Below are positions 10,125 through 19,425 of a stretch of 64,000 nt of DNA, piece after piece (position 1 is the first letter of the stretch; each line of letters begins with the position of its first letter). The DNA is from Wenzhouxiangella sp042310355 (GTDB lineage: Bacteria > Pseudomonadota > Gammaproteobacteria > Xanthomonadales > Wenzhouxiangellaceae). Where the stretch lies: NCBI RefSeq assembly GCF_042310355.1, contig NZ_JBHJMR010000002.1, positions 248,001 through 312,000 of the forward strand, given 5' to 3'. A program made the position numbers and the translations under genes. Under the pieces are notes generated by a model that had not been told where the DNA came from, searched no databases, and saw only the letters and a list, made by a program, of their open reading frames with translations.

Positions 10125-10676
10125 ATGTCACGTCAACCCGGATACTTGATCGCGCTGCTGCTGTCGGCCACGATGGCCGGCATGGCCCATGCAAACGAAC
10201 CGCTGGAACTCGTCGACTCGATCGACCTGGAGCGCTACCAGGGGCGCTGGTACGAGATCGCGCGCCTGCCCAACCGCTTCCAGGACCAGTGCGATGGGGA
10301 GGTCAGCGCCGAGTATGAACTGCTCGAGGACGGTCGCGTGCAGGTCACCAATCGCTGCCGGCGGCCCGACGGCAGTTGGAGCGAGGCCAGGGGCATTGCA
10401 AGGCGCGACGCATCGGACGATCGCGCGGCCGCGCTGGAAGTGCGTTTCGCGCCGCGCTGGCTGTCCTTCCTGCCCTTCGTCTGGGGCGAATACCGGGTCA
10501 TCGTGCTGGACGAGGATTACCGGCACGCGATGGTCGGCAGCGACGATCGCGCGTACCTGTGGATCCTGTCGCGGGAACCCGAGCTTCCCCCGGCCGTCTT
10601 CGAGGACCTGGTCGAACGCGCCCGGCGGCAGGGCTTCGATGTCAGCGCCCTGCAGACAACGGAGCAGAACCGATGA
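10125..10676 (+). CDS. blc: Bacterial lipocalin (Blc family)
   Basis: The product is a 183-residue lipocalin. It has a signal peptide (LIALLLSATMAGMAHA) and the conserved first-strand motif YQGRWYEIARLPNRFQ containing the GxW signature; SWSEARGIAR and WGEYRVIVLDEDY follow as in Blc. Family members bind lipids or lysophospholipids at the outer membrane. There is no lipobox Cys at the cleavage site, so this version looks periplasmic rather than lipidated as in E. coli. It overlaps the next gene by four bases (ATGA), suggesting cotranslation with the flavoprotein. Confidence 0.93.
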   Translation: MSRQPGYLIALLLSATMAGMAHANEPLELVDSIDLERYQGRWYEIARLPNRFQDQCDGEVSAEYELLEDGRVQVTNRCRRPDGSWSEARGIARRDASDDRAAALEVRFAPRWLSFLPFVWGEYRVIVLDEDYRHAMVGSDDRAYLWILSREPELPPAVFEDLVERARRQGFDVSALQTTEQNR

Positions 10677-11647
10677 TCGATGTACTGGTGGTTGGCGCCG
10701 GCTGGAGCGGCCTGACCGCGGCCAGCCGGCTGGCGTCCCGCGGGCACGCGGTCGTGGTGGTCGAGAAATCGCGCGGTCCGGGCGGGCGCAGCGCCACGCG
10801 GCGACGAGACGGCTTTTCCTTCGATCACGGCGCCCAGTACCTCACGGCCCGCAGCGACGCCTTCGCCCGCCAGGTCAAGGCGTGGACCCGGGCCGGGCTG
10901 CTGGCGCCCTGGCGCCCGCGCCTGAAGGTGTTCGGGCGTCGGCCCGGCGATGCCGGCCAGGCGCCTTCGGATCGCTGGGTGGGCGTGCCCGGCATGAATG
11001 CGGTTCCCCATCGGTTGGCCGAGGGACTGGATTGCCGCTGGCGCTGGCAGGCCGAGCAAATCGATTTCGGCGCGGGTGAGTGGCGGGTGCGCTCGGCCGA
11101 CGGCGAGGTCCTTCGCGCGCGCTCGCTGCTGCTGACCGCACCGCCGGCGCAGGCGAGTGCGCTGCTGGGCGAGACCCATCCGCTGTCGGCGACGCTTTCC
11201 GCGGTCCGGATGCGGCCCTCCTGGGCGGTCATGCTGGGGTTTGAACAAGCGCCTTCGCTGTCCTGGGACGCGGCCTTCGTCAACCACGGCCCGTTGTCAT
11301 GGATTGCGCGCAACGACGCCAAGCCCGGCGACCGGGGCGCGCCGGCCTGGATCGGGCACGCCGACTCGGCGTGGTCGCAGGAACACATCGAAGACAGCCC
11401 GGAGTCCGTGGCCTCGTCGCTGCACGCGGCGATGATCGAACTGGATGCCGCCTTCGATGCGCCCCCGGCGCTGCACATCGCCCATCGCTGGCGCTATGCG
11501 CGGGCGGATTCGCCCCTGTCGGGGCCGATCCTGGCCGAGGACGCGAGGCGGCTGGTGCTGGCCGGGGACTGGTGCGCGGGAGAGCGTGTTGAAGGCGCCT
11601 GGATCAGCGGGATGGCCGCGGCCAAGCGTCTGGCGACGCTACTCTAG
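10673..11647 (+). CDS. FAD-dependent amine oxidase/renalase-like protein
   Basis: The 324-residue product has an N-terminal Rossmann FAD motif (VVGAGWSGLTAASRLASRGH), then GPGGRSATRR and FDHGAQYLTARS, typical of small NAD(P)-binding amine oxidase-like proteins. The C-terminal FAD motif is LVLAGDWCAGERVEGAWISG. The substrate cannot be read from the sequence. It overlaps blc at its start. Its TAG stop shares the palindrome CTAG with the convergent lpxH stop. Confidence 0.85.
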   Translation: MIDVLVVGAGWSGLTAASRLASRGHAVVVVEKSRGPGGRSATRRRDGFSFDHGAQYLTARSDAFARQVKAWTRAGLLAPWRPRLKVFGRRPGDAGQAPSDRWVGVPGMNAVPHRLAEGLDCRWRWQAEQIDFGAGEWRVRSADGEVLRARSLLLTAPPAQASALLGETHPLSATLSAVRMRPSWAVMLGFEQAPSLSWDAAFVNHGPLSWIARNDAKPGDRGAPAWIGHADSAWSQEHIEDSPESVASSLHAAMIELDAAFDAPPALHIAHRWRYARADSPLSGPILAEDARRLVLAGDWCAGERVEGAWISGMAAAKRLATLL

Positions 11648-12456
11648 TTCCATTCCGGGCCGTCGCCGGCCAGCGGCGCGGCGGTTTCGCGCAGCAGCAG
11701 TTCCACGCTACCGGCATCATTGCGCGCGACACACATCATCGCCATTTCTTCGCCCTCCATGCGAAGGACGCTGCCCGTTTCATGCCAATCCCCCAGCACG
11801 ATGCGCTGACAGTGCTGCTGATCGACCCTCAGGTCGTGGATCGCCTCGCGGTGGGTATGGCCGTGGATCATCCGGCGCACGCCTTGCTCGCGGAAGGCGG
11901 CCGCGACGGCGCCCGGGTTGACGTCCATGATGCTTACTTCCGTGCTGCCGGTGTGGCGGCGGCTCAACCAGCGCGCCATCCGGGCCAGCAGGCGGCGCAG
12001 CCAGACCGGCTTGGCCAGTACGCGCCGCTGCCAGGCCGGGTCGCGGGCCTTGCGGCGAAATCGCTGGTAGGACTCGTCGTCCGTGCACAGCGTATCGCCG
12101 TGCAGCAGCAGCACGGGCTTGCCCGACTGGTCCACGAACTGGGGTTCCTCCAGGCGCTGCATGCCGGCTTCCCGGCAGAATCGGTCGCCCACCAGGAAGT
12201 CGCGGTTGCCGCACAGAAACCGAATCGCGGTGCCGCTCGCGGCCAGGTCGGCCAGGTGGCGCGCAACCCGGCGGCCGAGCTCGCCGGGTGCGTCGTCGCC
12301 GATCCAGGCTTCGAACAGGTCGCCGATGATGTAGAGCGCGTCCGCGTCGCGCGCCGGTCCGTCGACGAAATCGATGAACAGGCGGGTGGTCTGCGGCCGC
12401 TCGTCGTGCAGGTGCAGGTCGGCGATCAGGTAGCTTGAGGGTGTCGCCTTACTCAG
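11644..12456 (-). CDS. lpxH: UDP-2,3-diacylglucosamine diphosphatase, apparent CTG start
   Basis: LpxH hydrolyses UDP-2,3-diacylglucosamine to lipid X in lipid A synthesis. All metal-site motifs of the calcineurin-like fold are present: LIADLHLHDE at the N-terminus, IIGDLFEAWIGDD, FLCGNRDF, LLHGDTLCTDD and IHGHTHR. The essential first motif lies upstream of every ATG, GTG or TTG in this frame; the next ATG is at 12192. Between an in-frame stop and SYLIADLHL the only near-cognate initiator is CTG at 12456, giving MSKATPSSYLIADL and 270 residues. It overlaps the end of the cyclophilin gene by eight bases, so translation may be coupled. Confidence 0.88.
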   Translation of the reverse strand: MSKATPSSYLIADLHLHDERPQTTRLFIDFVDGPARDADALYIIGDLFEAWIGDDAPGELGRRVARHLADLAASGTAIRFLCGNRDFLVGDRFCREAGMQRLEEPQFVDQSGKPVLLLHGDTLCTDDESYQRFRRKARDPAWQRRVLAKPVWLRRLLARMARWLSRRHTGSTEVSIMDVNPGAVAAAFREQGVRRMIHGHTHREAIHDLRVDQQHCQRIVLGDWHETGSVLRMEGEEMAMMCVARNDAGSVELLLRETAAPLAGDGPEWN

Positions 12457-13054
12457 GGAGCTCGACCCGCTCGATGATCACCGGCTCGGCGGGCACGTCG
12501 CGGTGCATCCCCTGGCTGGTGGTTTCAACGGCGCGAATCTCGTCGACCACGTCCATGCCGTCGACCACTCGGCCGAACACGGCATAGCCCCAGGTCTGGC
12601 CGGAGGCCTTGTTGCGGTGGTTGAGGAAGGCGTTGTCGCTCACGTTGATGAAGAACTGGCTCGAGGCGGAATGCGGATCGTTGGTGCGCGCCATGGCCAG
12701 CGTGCCGCGCTTGTTCTCCAGGCCGTTGTCGGCTTCGTTCTGGATCGGCTCGCGCGTTTCCTTCTGGTTGAAGTCGGTATCGAAGCCGCCGCCCTGGATC
12801 ATGAAGTTGTCGATCACGCGGTGGAAGATGGTGCCGTCGTAGTGGCCGTCGCGGGCGTACTGGAGGAAATTGGCCGTTGACTCCGGCGCTTCGTCTTCGA
12901 ACAGTTCGACGGTGATGGCGCCGAAATTGGTGTGCAGGATCAAGGTGGGGTTCTCCCGGGTTTCGGATTCGTTCGTGGCTTGACTGGCCTGTTCGTCTTC
13001 CTGCGCGGACAGGGGCAGGGCGACGAGCAGCAACAGGGCGATGAGGGTTCTCAT
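12449..13054 (-). CDS. Exported cyclophilin-type peptidyl-prolyl isomerase
   Basis: The 201-residue protein has a signal peptide (MRTLIALLLLVALPLSA) and a full cyclophilin domain: ILHTNFGAITVELF, GTIFHRVIDNFMIQGG with the catalytic Arg, SSQFFINVSDNAFLN and GYAVFGRVVDGMDVVD. It should help fold proteins in the periplasm, like PpiA. It lies directly upstream of lpxH in a two-gene operon and is divergent from mtnA, with overlapping -10 elements between them. Confidence 0.95.
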   Translation of the reverse strand: MRTLIALLLLVALPLSAQEDEQASQATNESETRENPTLILHTNFGAITVELFEDEAPESTANFLQYARDGHYDGTIFHRVIDNFMIQGGGFDTDFNQKETREPIQNEADNGLENKRGTLAMARTNDPHSASSQFFINVSDNAFLNHRNKASGQTWGYAVFGRVVDGMDVVDEIRAVETTSQGMHRDVPAEPVIIERVELPE

Positions 13055-13088
13055 GAGTGGTCGGTGTTCCTTGGCTTGTGCAATCGCT

Positions 13089-13096
13089 CATAATAC
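13089..13096. promoter_or_regulatory. Overlapping divergent -10 elements (cyclophilin/mtnA)
   Basis: The short AT run CATAATAC reads as CATAAT or TAATAC towards mtnA and as TATTAT towards the cyclophilin gene. It is the only AT-rich patch in the 75-base divergent gap. No strong -35 is visible on either side. Confidence 0.4.
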
Positions 13097-13129
13097 GGTT
13101 TTGGGCACGGAATGTCAGCGAAGGACGTC

Positions 13130-14167
13130 ATGCAGACAGGCGAGGAAGCAACCGGTTTCCAGGTGATCGAGTACGAGGACGGCAGGCTGCGCCTGCTCGA
13201 CCAGCGCAAGCTGCCGGAGCGCGAAGAGTGGCTGGTGATAGAGACCGTCGGCAAAGCTGCCGATGCCATCCGCGACCTGGTCGTGCGCGGTGCGCCCGCT
13301 ATCGGCATCACGGCCGCCTACGCCGCGGTCCTGGCGGCCCGGCACCGGGCCGGCGACACGGTGGCCTGGCGCGAGGATCTCGATGATCTTGAGCGGGCGC
13401 GGCCCACGGCGGTCAACCTGGCCTGGGCCTTGGGCCGGATGCGCCAGTGCGTCGAGCGTGCCGGCGGCGCCGATCCCGAGCGCCTGCTCGCCGAAGCGCG
13501 CGATATCCACGCCAGCGACATCGCGGCCAATCGAACCATGGCGCGCACCGGCGCCGGGTTGATCGAGGCCGGCTCGGGCGTGCTCACGCACTGCAACACC
13601 GGTTCGCTGGCGACCGGCGGCATCGGCACGGCGCTCGGCGTCATCGCCGAGGGATGGCGCCAGGAGCGCATCCAGCGGGTTTATGCCGACGAGACACGCC
13701 CGTGGTTGCAGGGCTCGCGCCTGACGGCCTGGGAACTGGCGCGGCTGGGCATTCCCTTCCGCGTCATTGTCGAGGGCGCGGCGGCCTCGCTGATGGCCTC
13801 GGGAGCCGTGGACTGGGTGATTACCGGTGCCGACCGCATTACCGCCAACGGTGATGTGGCCAACAAGATCGGCACCTGCATGCTGGCGGTGCTGGCGCGC
13901 CACTATGGCGTGCGCATGATGGTCGTGGCGCCCTCGTCGACGGTCGATCCGCAGCTGGCTTCCGGCTCGGATATCGAGATCGAGCAGCGCGACGCCGGCG
14001 AGATCTGGAAAGCCGCCGGCCTTGAGCAGGCGCCCCCCGGTTTCGATGCCTGGAACCCCGTTTTCGACGTCACCCCGGCAAGCCTGGTTGACTGCATCGT
14101 GACCGATCGGGGCGCCCACTTCCCGCCCTACCGCTTCACGCCGGCGGCAGGCGATGAAAGCCCCTGA
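13130..14167 (+). CDS. mtnA: S-methyl-5-thioribose-1-phosphate isomerase
   Basis: MtnA converts methylthioribose-1-phosphate to methylthioribulose-1-phosphate in methionine salvage. Family motifs: VVRGAPAIGITAAY, the catalytic Cys in THCNTGSLATGGIG (Cys near 155), and the acidic VITGADRITANGDVANKIGT. I choose ATG 13130 because AAGGA lies at proper spacing; ATG 13112 would add six residues. The product is 345 residues. Its position next to gyrA matches Pseudomonas, but no other salvage gene is here. Confidence 0.95.
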   Translation: MQTGEEATGFQVIEYEDGRLRLLDQRKLPEREEWLVIETVGKAADAIRDLVVRGAPAIGITAAYAAVLAARHRAGDTVAWREDLDDLERARPTAVNLAWALGRMRQCVERAGGADPERLLAEARDIHASDIAANRTMARTGAGLIEAGSGVLTHCNTGSLATGGIGTALGVIAEGWRQERIQRVYADETRPWLQGSRLTAWELARLGIPFRVIVEGAAASLMASGAVDWVITGADRITANGDVANKIGTCMLAVLARHYGVRMMVVAPSSTVDPQLASGSDIEIEQRDAGEIWKAAGLEQAPPGFDAWNPVFDVTPASLVDCIVTDRGAHFPPYRFTPAAGDESP

Positions 14168-14242
14168 AATCAGTTGTCTGTGGTAAGATTTGCGGTTTGT
14201 TGCGCCTTGCCGGATCGCGTTTTCCGGGTTCGCGGGGACCGC

Positions 14243-14264
14243 CCTGAAAGTATTTATTTTCAGG
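14243..14264. other. Hairpin in the gyrA leader
   Basis: CCTGAAA and TTTCAGG form a 7-bp stem around an AT-rich 8-nt loop, about 43 bases before the gyrA start. The 139-base gap holds an AT-rich stretch (14250-14285) that contrasts with the surrounding GC. gyrA promoters in other bacteria respond to supercoiling; nothing here proves that. Confidence 0.3.
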
Positions 14265-14306
14265 ATCTTACTAAAACAAATTAAAGCAGTTACGGGGTTA
14301 CCGTAG

Positions 14307-16883
14307 ATGGCGGAAATGGCACGCGAAGTGCTCCAGGTGAACCTGGAAGACGAAATGCGCCAGTCCTACCTCGATTACGCCATGAGCGTGATCGTGGGCC
14401 GGGCGCTCCCGGATGTCCGCGACGGCCTCAAGCCGGTTCACCGGCGCGTGCTGTTCGCGATGCACGTACTGGGCAACGACTTCAACAAGCCCTACAAGAA
14501 ATCGGCCCGCGTGGTCGGTGACGTGATCGGTAAGTACCATCCCCACGGCGACAGCGCCGTCTACGACACCATCGTACGACTGGCGCAGCCGTTTTCCATG
14601 CGCTACATGATGGTCGACGGTCAGGGCAATTTCGGCTCGATCGACGGCGACTCGGCCGCGGCCATGCGATACACCGAGGTGCGCATGGCCAAGATCGCGC
14701 ACCAGATGCTGGCCGATATCGACAAGGAAACGGTCAACTTCATCCCCAACTACGACGAGTCGGAGCACGAACCGACCGTCCTGCCCGCGCGCGTGCCGAA
14801 CCTGCTGATCAACGGCGCATCGGGCATCGCCGTGGGCATGGCGACCAACATTCCGCCGCACAACCTGGGCGAGGTGATCAGCGCGCTGCTGGCGATGATC
14901 CGCGATCCCGATATCGGCATCGACGAGATCATGGAGCATCTTCCGGGGCCGGATTTCCCGACGGCGGCCATCATCAACGGCGCGTCGGGTATCGACGAGG
15001 CCTACCGCACCGGCCGCGGCAGGATCTACCTGCGCTCGCGCACCGAGATCGAGACCGACGAGGACACCGGCAGGACGCGCATCGTCGTCAATGAATTGCC
15101 GTACATGGTCAACAAGGCCCGGCTGCTCGAGAAGATCGCCGAGCTGGTCAAGGAGAAGCGCCTCGAAGGCATCTCCGAGCTGCGCGACGAGTCCGACAAG
15201 GACGGCATGCGCATGGTCATCGAGCTCAAGCGCGGTGAAGTGGCCGAGGTGGTGCTCAACAACCTGTTCCAGCTGACCCAGATGCAGTCGGTCTTCGGCA
15301 TCAACATGGTCGCCCTGGTCGACGGCCAGCCCAGGTTGCTCAACATTCAGCAGATGCTGTCGGCCTTCCTCAAGCATCGCCGCGAGGTGGTCACCCGGCG
15401 CAGCCTTTACGAACTCAGGAAGTCGCGCGAGCGCGCCCACATTCTCGAAGGGCTGACCGTCGCGATCGCCAACCTCGACGAAGTGATTGCGCTGATCAAG
15501 GCGTCAAAGACGCCGGCCGATGCGCGCGAGTCCCTGCAGTCCCGGCGCTGGGATGCCGGGCTGGTCGAAGCCCTGCTGGGGCAGGCCGGCGCCGAGCTGT
15601 CGCGTCCGGAAGACCTGCTGCCCGAGTACGGCCTGGGCGAGGGCGGTTACCAGCTCTCGCCGCAGCAGGCCCAGGCCATTCTCGACCTGCGCCTGCAAAA
15701 GCTCACCGGCCTGGAACAGGATAAGCTCTCGGAAGAATACGAGGGCATCCTCGACACCATCCGCGAACTGATGCGGATCCTGTCCGAGCCTGACGCGCTG
15801 ATGGAGGTCATCAAGGATGAGCTGGTGGCGCTGCGCGATCAGTTCGACGACCCGCGTCGCTCCGAGATCATGCGCGATCACCTCGACCTGACGATGGAAG
15901 ACCTGATCACGCCCGAGGACGTGGTGGTCACGCTCTCGCACGCCGGCTACGCCAAGTACCAGCCACTCGAGCGTTACCGCGCCCAGAAACGCGGCGGCCG
16001 CGGCCGTTCGGCGGCCAAGACCAAGGACGAGGACTTCGTCGAGCGCTTCTGGGTGACCAACACCCACGACACCCTGCTGGTGTTTACCTCCGCCGGCAAG
16101 GTCTACAAGACCAAGGTCTACCAACTGCCTCAGGCCGGCCACAACAGCCGCGGCCGACCGATGGTCAACCTGCTGCCGCTCGACGAGGGCGAGCGCATCA
16201 ATGCCGTGCTGCCCACGCGCGAGTTCCCGGACGACTGGTTCGTGTTCTTCGCTACCCGGCGCGGGCGGGTGAAGAAGACGCCGCTGTCGGATTTTGCCAA
16301 CATCCGATCGAACGGCATCTGGGCGGTGCTGCTCGAGGAGGGAGACGAGCTGGTCGACGTGGCCTTCACCGACGGCTCCCGCGACATCCTGCTGTTTTCC
16401 TCCTCGGGCAAGACGGTTCGCTTCCACGAAACCGATGCCCGTTCCATGGGGCGTCAGACGCGTGGCGTGGTCGGTATCCGGCTAAAGCAGGACCAGGAAG
16501 TGGTCTCGATGTTCGTCGCCGACGAAGGCGACGTACTGCTCGGCACCGCCAACGGCTACGGCAAGCGCACCCCGCTGGAAGAGTTCCCGGTGCACAAGCG
16601 CGGCGGGCAGGGGGTGATCGGCATCCAGACCGAGGGCCGTAACGGCCCGCTCGTCGCAGCGCTGGCCGTCCAGGAAGACGACGACGTGATGCTGACCTCC
16701 AATGCGGGCACCCTGGTGCGAACCTCCGCCGCCGAGATTTCGCGTCTGGGCCGCAATACCCAGGGCGTGACGCTGATCCGTCTGGGCAAGAAAGAGCAGT
16801 TGATCGGCATGGCCCGCGTCGCGGCCTCGGACGAAGACGAAGTGGACGCCGGCGAAGACGACGGGGAAGAGCCGGCCGACTGA
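14307..16883 (+). CDS. gyrA: DNA gyrase subunit A
   Basis: GyrA is the DNA breakage-reunion subunit of gyrase. The quinolone-resistance region reads GDSAVYD at residues 81-87, with Ser83 and Asp87 wild type, so no classical target mutation is present. Catalytic Tyr122 is in AAMRYTEVRM. The C-terminal DNA-wrapping beta-pinwheel begins after the GyrA box (QKRGGRGRSA), and the protein ends in an acidic tail (DEDEVDAGEDDGEEPAD). The product is 858 residues, a normal length, with no intein. Serine synthesis genes that often follow are absent; an exported peptidase is convergent. Confidence 0.99.
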   Translation: MAEMAREVLQVNLEDEMRQSYLDYAMSVIVGRALPDVRDGLKPVHRRVLFAMHVLGNDFNKPYKKSARVVGDVIGKYHPHGDSAVYDTIVRLAQPFSMRYMMVDGQGNFGSIDGDSAAAMRYTEVRMAKIAHQMLADIDKETVNFIPNYDESEHEPTVLPARVPNLLINGASGIAVGMATNIPPHNLGEVISALLAMIRDPDIGIDEIMEHLPGPDFPTAAIINGASGIDEAYRTGRGRIYLRSRTEIETDEDTGRTRIVVNELPYMVNKARLLEKIAELVKEKRLEGISELRDESDKDGMRMVIELKRGEVAEVVLNNLFQLTQMQSVFGINMVALVDGQPRLLNIQQMLSAFLKHRREVVTRRSLYELRKSRERAHILEGLTVAIANLDEVIALIKASKTPADARESLQSRRWDAGLVEALLGQAGAELSRPEDLLPEYGLGEGGYQLSPQQAQAILDLRLQKLTGLEQDKLSEEYEGILDTIRELMRILSEPDALMEVIKDELVALRDQFDDPRRSEIMRDHLDLTMEDLITPEDVVVTLSHAGYAKYQPLERYRAQKRGGRGRSAAKTKDEDFVERFWVTNTHDTLLVFTSAGKVYKTKVYQLPQAGHNSRGRPMVNLLPLDEGERINAVLPTREFPDDWFVFFATRRGRVKKTPLSDFANIRSNGIWAVLLEEGDELVDVAFTDGSRDILLFSSSGKTVRFHETDARSMGRQTRGVVGIRLKQDQEVVSMFVADEGDVLLGTANGYGKRTPLEEFPVHKRGGQGVIGIQTEGRNGPLVAALAVQEDDDVMLTSNAGTLVRTSAAEISRLGRNTQGVTLIRLGKKEQLIGMARVAASDEDEVDAGEDDGEEPAD

Positions 16884-16892
16884 AGCGTTTCA

Positions 16893-16907
16893 GTCGGCCG
16901 GGCCGAC
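16893..16907. terminator. Short hairpin between gyrA and convergent M14 gene
   Basis: GTCGGC and GCCGAC form a 6-bp stem with a 3-nt loop, in the 37-base gap between two convergent stops. It lacks a U-tract. Confidence 0.4.
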
Positions 16908-16920
16908 GCTGTCGACGAAC

Positions 16921-19395
16921 TCAGTCGGCAGCGCTATCTGTCTCGAAGCGATCGCGGAAAATCTGCGGGTCGCCGCTGATGACCTGGAGCGACACGCCCA
17001 GCTCGATCAACTCGGCGGAAGGATCGCTCGTGGTCACGCACAGCAGGGCCTCGTACTCGCCAGCATCCAGGCCGGCGGCGTCGAAGGTTACAGCGATTTC
17101 CTCATCCTCTCCCGGCGCGAGCGTGCCGCTGGACTGATCCAGGCTCAGCCAGGCCACCCCGGCCGGATCGACGCAGGTCGGCGGCTCCTGCTTGTGCAGC
17201 GTGACCGTCACATCCGACCAGTCCATGCCGCCTTCCCAGGTATCCTGGAAGTTGAACGCCCAGTCGCCTTCGTCGAGCGCGCCTTCGGCGCCGAAGATGT
17301 CGCTGCCGATATGCGTGCTGCTGTAGGTGCCCGCACTGCCGGAGCCGCTGCCCTGGAAATCCCAGTCGGGATTGGACGACTCGTAGCCGCCGACCGTGAA
17401 TGACTCGCCGTCGGGGGCCGTGATCGTCATCGCCATATCCGAAGCCCAGGCGCTGCCGCCGAGATTCGCTACCGTGCCTTCGAAGCTGAAGCCGACCGCC
17501 TGACCACGGGAATCGATACCCGCGCTGACCGTTTCGCTGGCGCTGCCGCCGCCCGGTAGCGAGAAATCGGACAGGTTCAGCGTTTCATCCAGGCCCGGGT
17601 CGTGGCCGTCGCGGGCAGCGGCGGGAAGATCGGCTTGCGCCGACCAGTCCAGGCTTTCGCTGCCGATGTTGGAAATCGTGACCGTCTCCACGGTGCTCTG
17701 ACCGCCGGTGAGGGTCGTCTCCAGGCTGCCGGGGGAAACGGCGGCAATCTGCTCGCTCAGCCAGGCAGCCTCGGGCACGCCGACATGGCCGGCGCTGTCT
17801 ACGGCCTGGAAGAACACCAGGCGCGGCAAGGTGATCGTCTCTTCGAGCGCGATCTCGGCGTCGAAGCCGGTGACCGGCGCTTCGCTTTCAGGATCGATCG
17901 TGAACCAGGAGCCAGCCTGCTCCGGCGGCTCGTCGAGGCTCACGCGCAGTTCGACGACGTCTTCGACCGGATCGTCGGACGGGCCTTCTGACGCTCCGCC
18001 GCGGTCAAAGCGGGTATCGTCGAGCACGCCGCTGAGGTGCAGCGTGTCGTCCTGGGTATTGACCACGCCGAGCGGGTCGACCACGTCGGGTCCGGACGGG
18101 GCCTGGTAGGGGCGGGCGGTGGCCTTGGCCGCGTAGATCAGCGACTCGAGCAGGTCGGGCCAGAGCTCGTTCTCGAACGTGTCGCAGCTTTCCTGGAAGG
18201 CCGTGCCGATCTCGTAGGTGTAGGCGGCGACGCCGAATTCGCCGTAGGCGTAGTCCGTGGTTGTGCCGCCCGCTTGGTACCAGATCACCTCTCTACCAAC
18301 TTCATAGCCGGTGAAGAAGCCAAATCGTCGGCCCAACCAAGCCAGCTGATCGTGATTCGGGGCGCGGTTTTCAGCGCCACTGCCTGAGCCCTCCCAAGGG
18401 AACAAAATGAACTCGCTGAAGGAATGGAGCGAGATGAACAAGCCTTGGGCATCGGCAGGCGCCGGATCGGTGGGCAAGTCATCCGGCGAGCCAGGCCGAT
18501 GCTGTTCGAAAACCTGGTGCATGTGGTTCTGTATGGCCTGGGTTTCGGGTTCGGAATGTGGTTCACTGCCGCGATAGTCCTGATCGCAAGCAATTCCGCT
18601 GGACTCGGGTTTACCGAAGTTATAGTCACTATTGCGGTTGAGATCCACGCCCGTCGTCCCACTGGGGCAGGCGTTCAGGTTGGAGTTCTTGCGCCACATA
18701 TTTTGGCCTTCCTCGACCTCACGCCGGCCGTCGGGATTCTGCTGGGCAATGATGTGGATCTCGCGGTGGTCGAGCAGCCAGCGGGCGGTCGGGTCGGTGT
18801 CGTAGTTGTCGAACAGCCACTCGGCAAAGCGCGTGGCGGTTTCTGCGGTGGTCAGCTCGCGCGCGTGCTGCGCGGCCATGAGCACGAAGGGCGGTTGCTC
18901 GTGCGGGCTGTTCTGGTTGCCCAGGACCAGGGCATAGAGTTCATCGCCGCCGGTTTCGCCGTTGGCCTCGCGCCAGGTCTCGCCGATCGATTCCCAGCGT
19001 GCCAGTTCGGGGCGTTGGGCGGCCATGGCCGACAGGTCGGTCTTGGTTTCGTCGACCGTGCGGTAGCAGGCAAAACCCGGAATGCCGCCGACGCCCGACC
19101 TTTCCCAGGCCTCGGCGTCGATCGAGCGGGCGTACTCGAGCGAGCGCATGCGCGCCTCGTCGAGCCGCACTTCGTAGCCCAGCGCCTCGATCGCGGCACG
19201 CTGGCGCTCGCTGACGTACATGACGACTTCGCCGGTCTTGGAGTCGACGCTCCAGAAGTCGCCCATCTCGTGCATTTGCTGGTATTGATCGCGCGGCACG
19301 TCGGCGACGCGGATGACTTCGTCGGCCAGGGCCGGGTGGCCGGCGGTGGCCAACAGCAGGGCTATTGCGGCAGGCGCAAGCAGTCGATTGAACAT
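16921..19395 (-). CDS. Secreted M14 zinc carboxypeptidase with P-domain and DRFE tail
   Basis: The 824-residue exported peptidase has a signal peptide (LLAPAAIALLLATAGHPALA), then an M14 catalytic domain. Zinc ligands are in MAAQHARELTTAE and FISLHSFSEFILFPW; the catalytic Glu is in AYTYEIGTAFQESC. After this comes a beta-sandwich with a choice-of-anchor-like segment (TVSNIGSESLDWSAQ), a proprotein-convertase P-domain (SLPGGGSASETVSAG to DWSDVTVTLHK), a second immunoglobulin-like stretch, and the tail QIFRDRFETDSAAD. The P-domain is a close paralogue of that in the adjacent S8 protease. It is likely a digestive extracellular carboxypeptidase. Confidence 0.93.
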   Translation of the reverse strand: MFNRLLAPAAIALLLATAGHPALADEVIRVADVPRDQYQQMHEMGDFWSVDSKTGEVVMYVSERQRAAIEALGYEVRLDEARMRSLEYARSIDAEAWERSGVGGIPGFACYRTVDETKTDLSAMAAQRPELARWESIGETWREANGETGGDELYALVLGNQNSPHEQPPFVLMAAQHARELTTAETATRFAEWLFDNYDTDPTARWLLDHREIHIIAQQNPDGRREVEEGQNMWRKNSNLNACPSGTTGVDLNRNSDYNFGKPESSGIACDQDYRGSEPHSEPETQAIQNHMHQVFEQHRPGSPDDLPTDPAPADAQGLFISLHSFSEFILFPWEGSGSGAENRAPNHDQLAWLGRRFGFFTGYEVGREVIWYQAGGTTTDYAYGEFGVAAYTYEIGTAFQESCDTFENELWPDLLESLIYAAKATARPYQAPSGPDVVDPLGVVNTQDDTLHLSGVLDDTRFDRGGASEGPSDDPVEDVVELRVSLDEPPEQAGSWFTIDPESEAPVTGFDAEIALEETITLPRLVFFQAVDSAGHVGVPEAAWLSEQIAAVSPGSLETTLTGGQSTVETVTISNIGSESLDWSAQADLPAAARDGHDPGLDETLNLSDFSLPGGGSASETVSAGIDSRGQAVGFSFEGTVANLGGSAWASDMAMTITAPDGESFTVGGYESSNPDWDFQGSGSGSAGTYSSTHIGSDIFGAEGALDEGDWAFNFQDTWEGGMDWSDVTVTLHKQEPPTCVDPAGVAWLSLDQSSGTLAPGEDEEIAVTFDAAGLDAGEYEALLCVTTSDPSAELIELGVSLQVISGDPQIFRDRFETDSAAD

Positions 19396-19425
19396 GAAGA
19401 AATCCTGTTTGCTGGTGCTGGAACC

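Noticed and set aside
14547..14567. Possible quinolone-resistance change in gyrA
   Set aside because: Residues 83 and 87 are Ser and Asp, the sensitive type.
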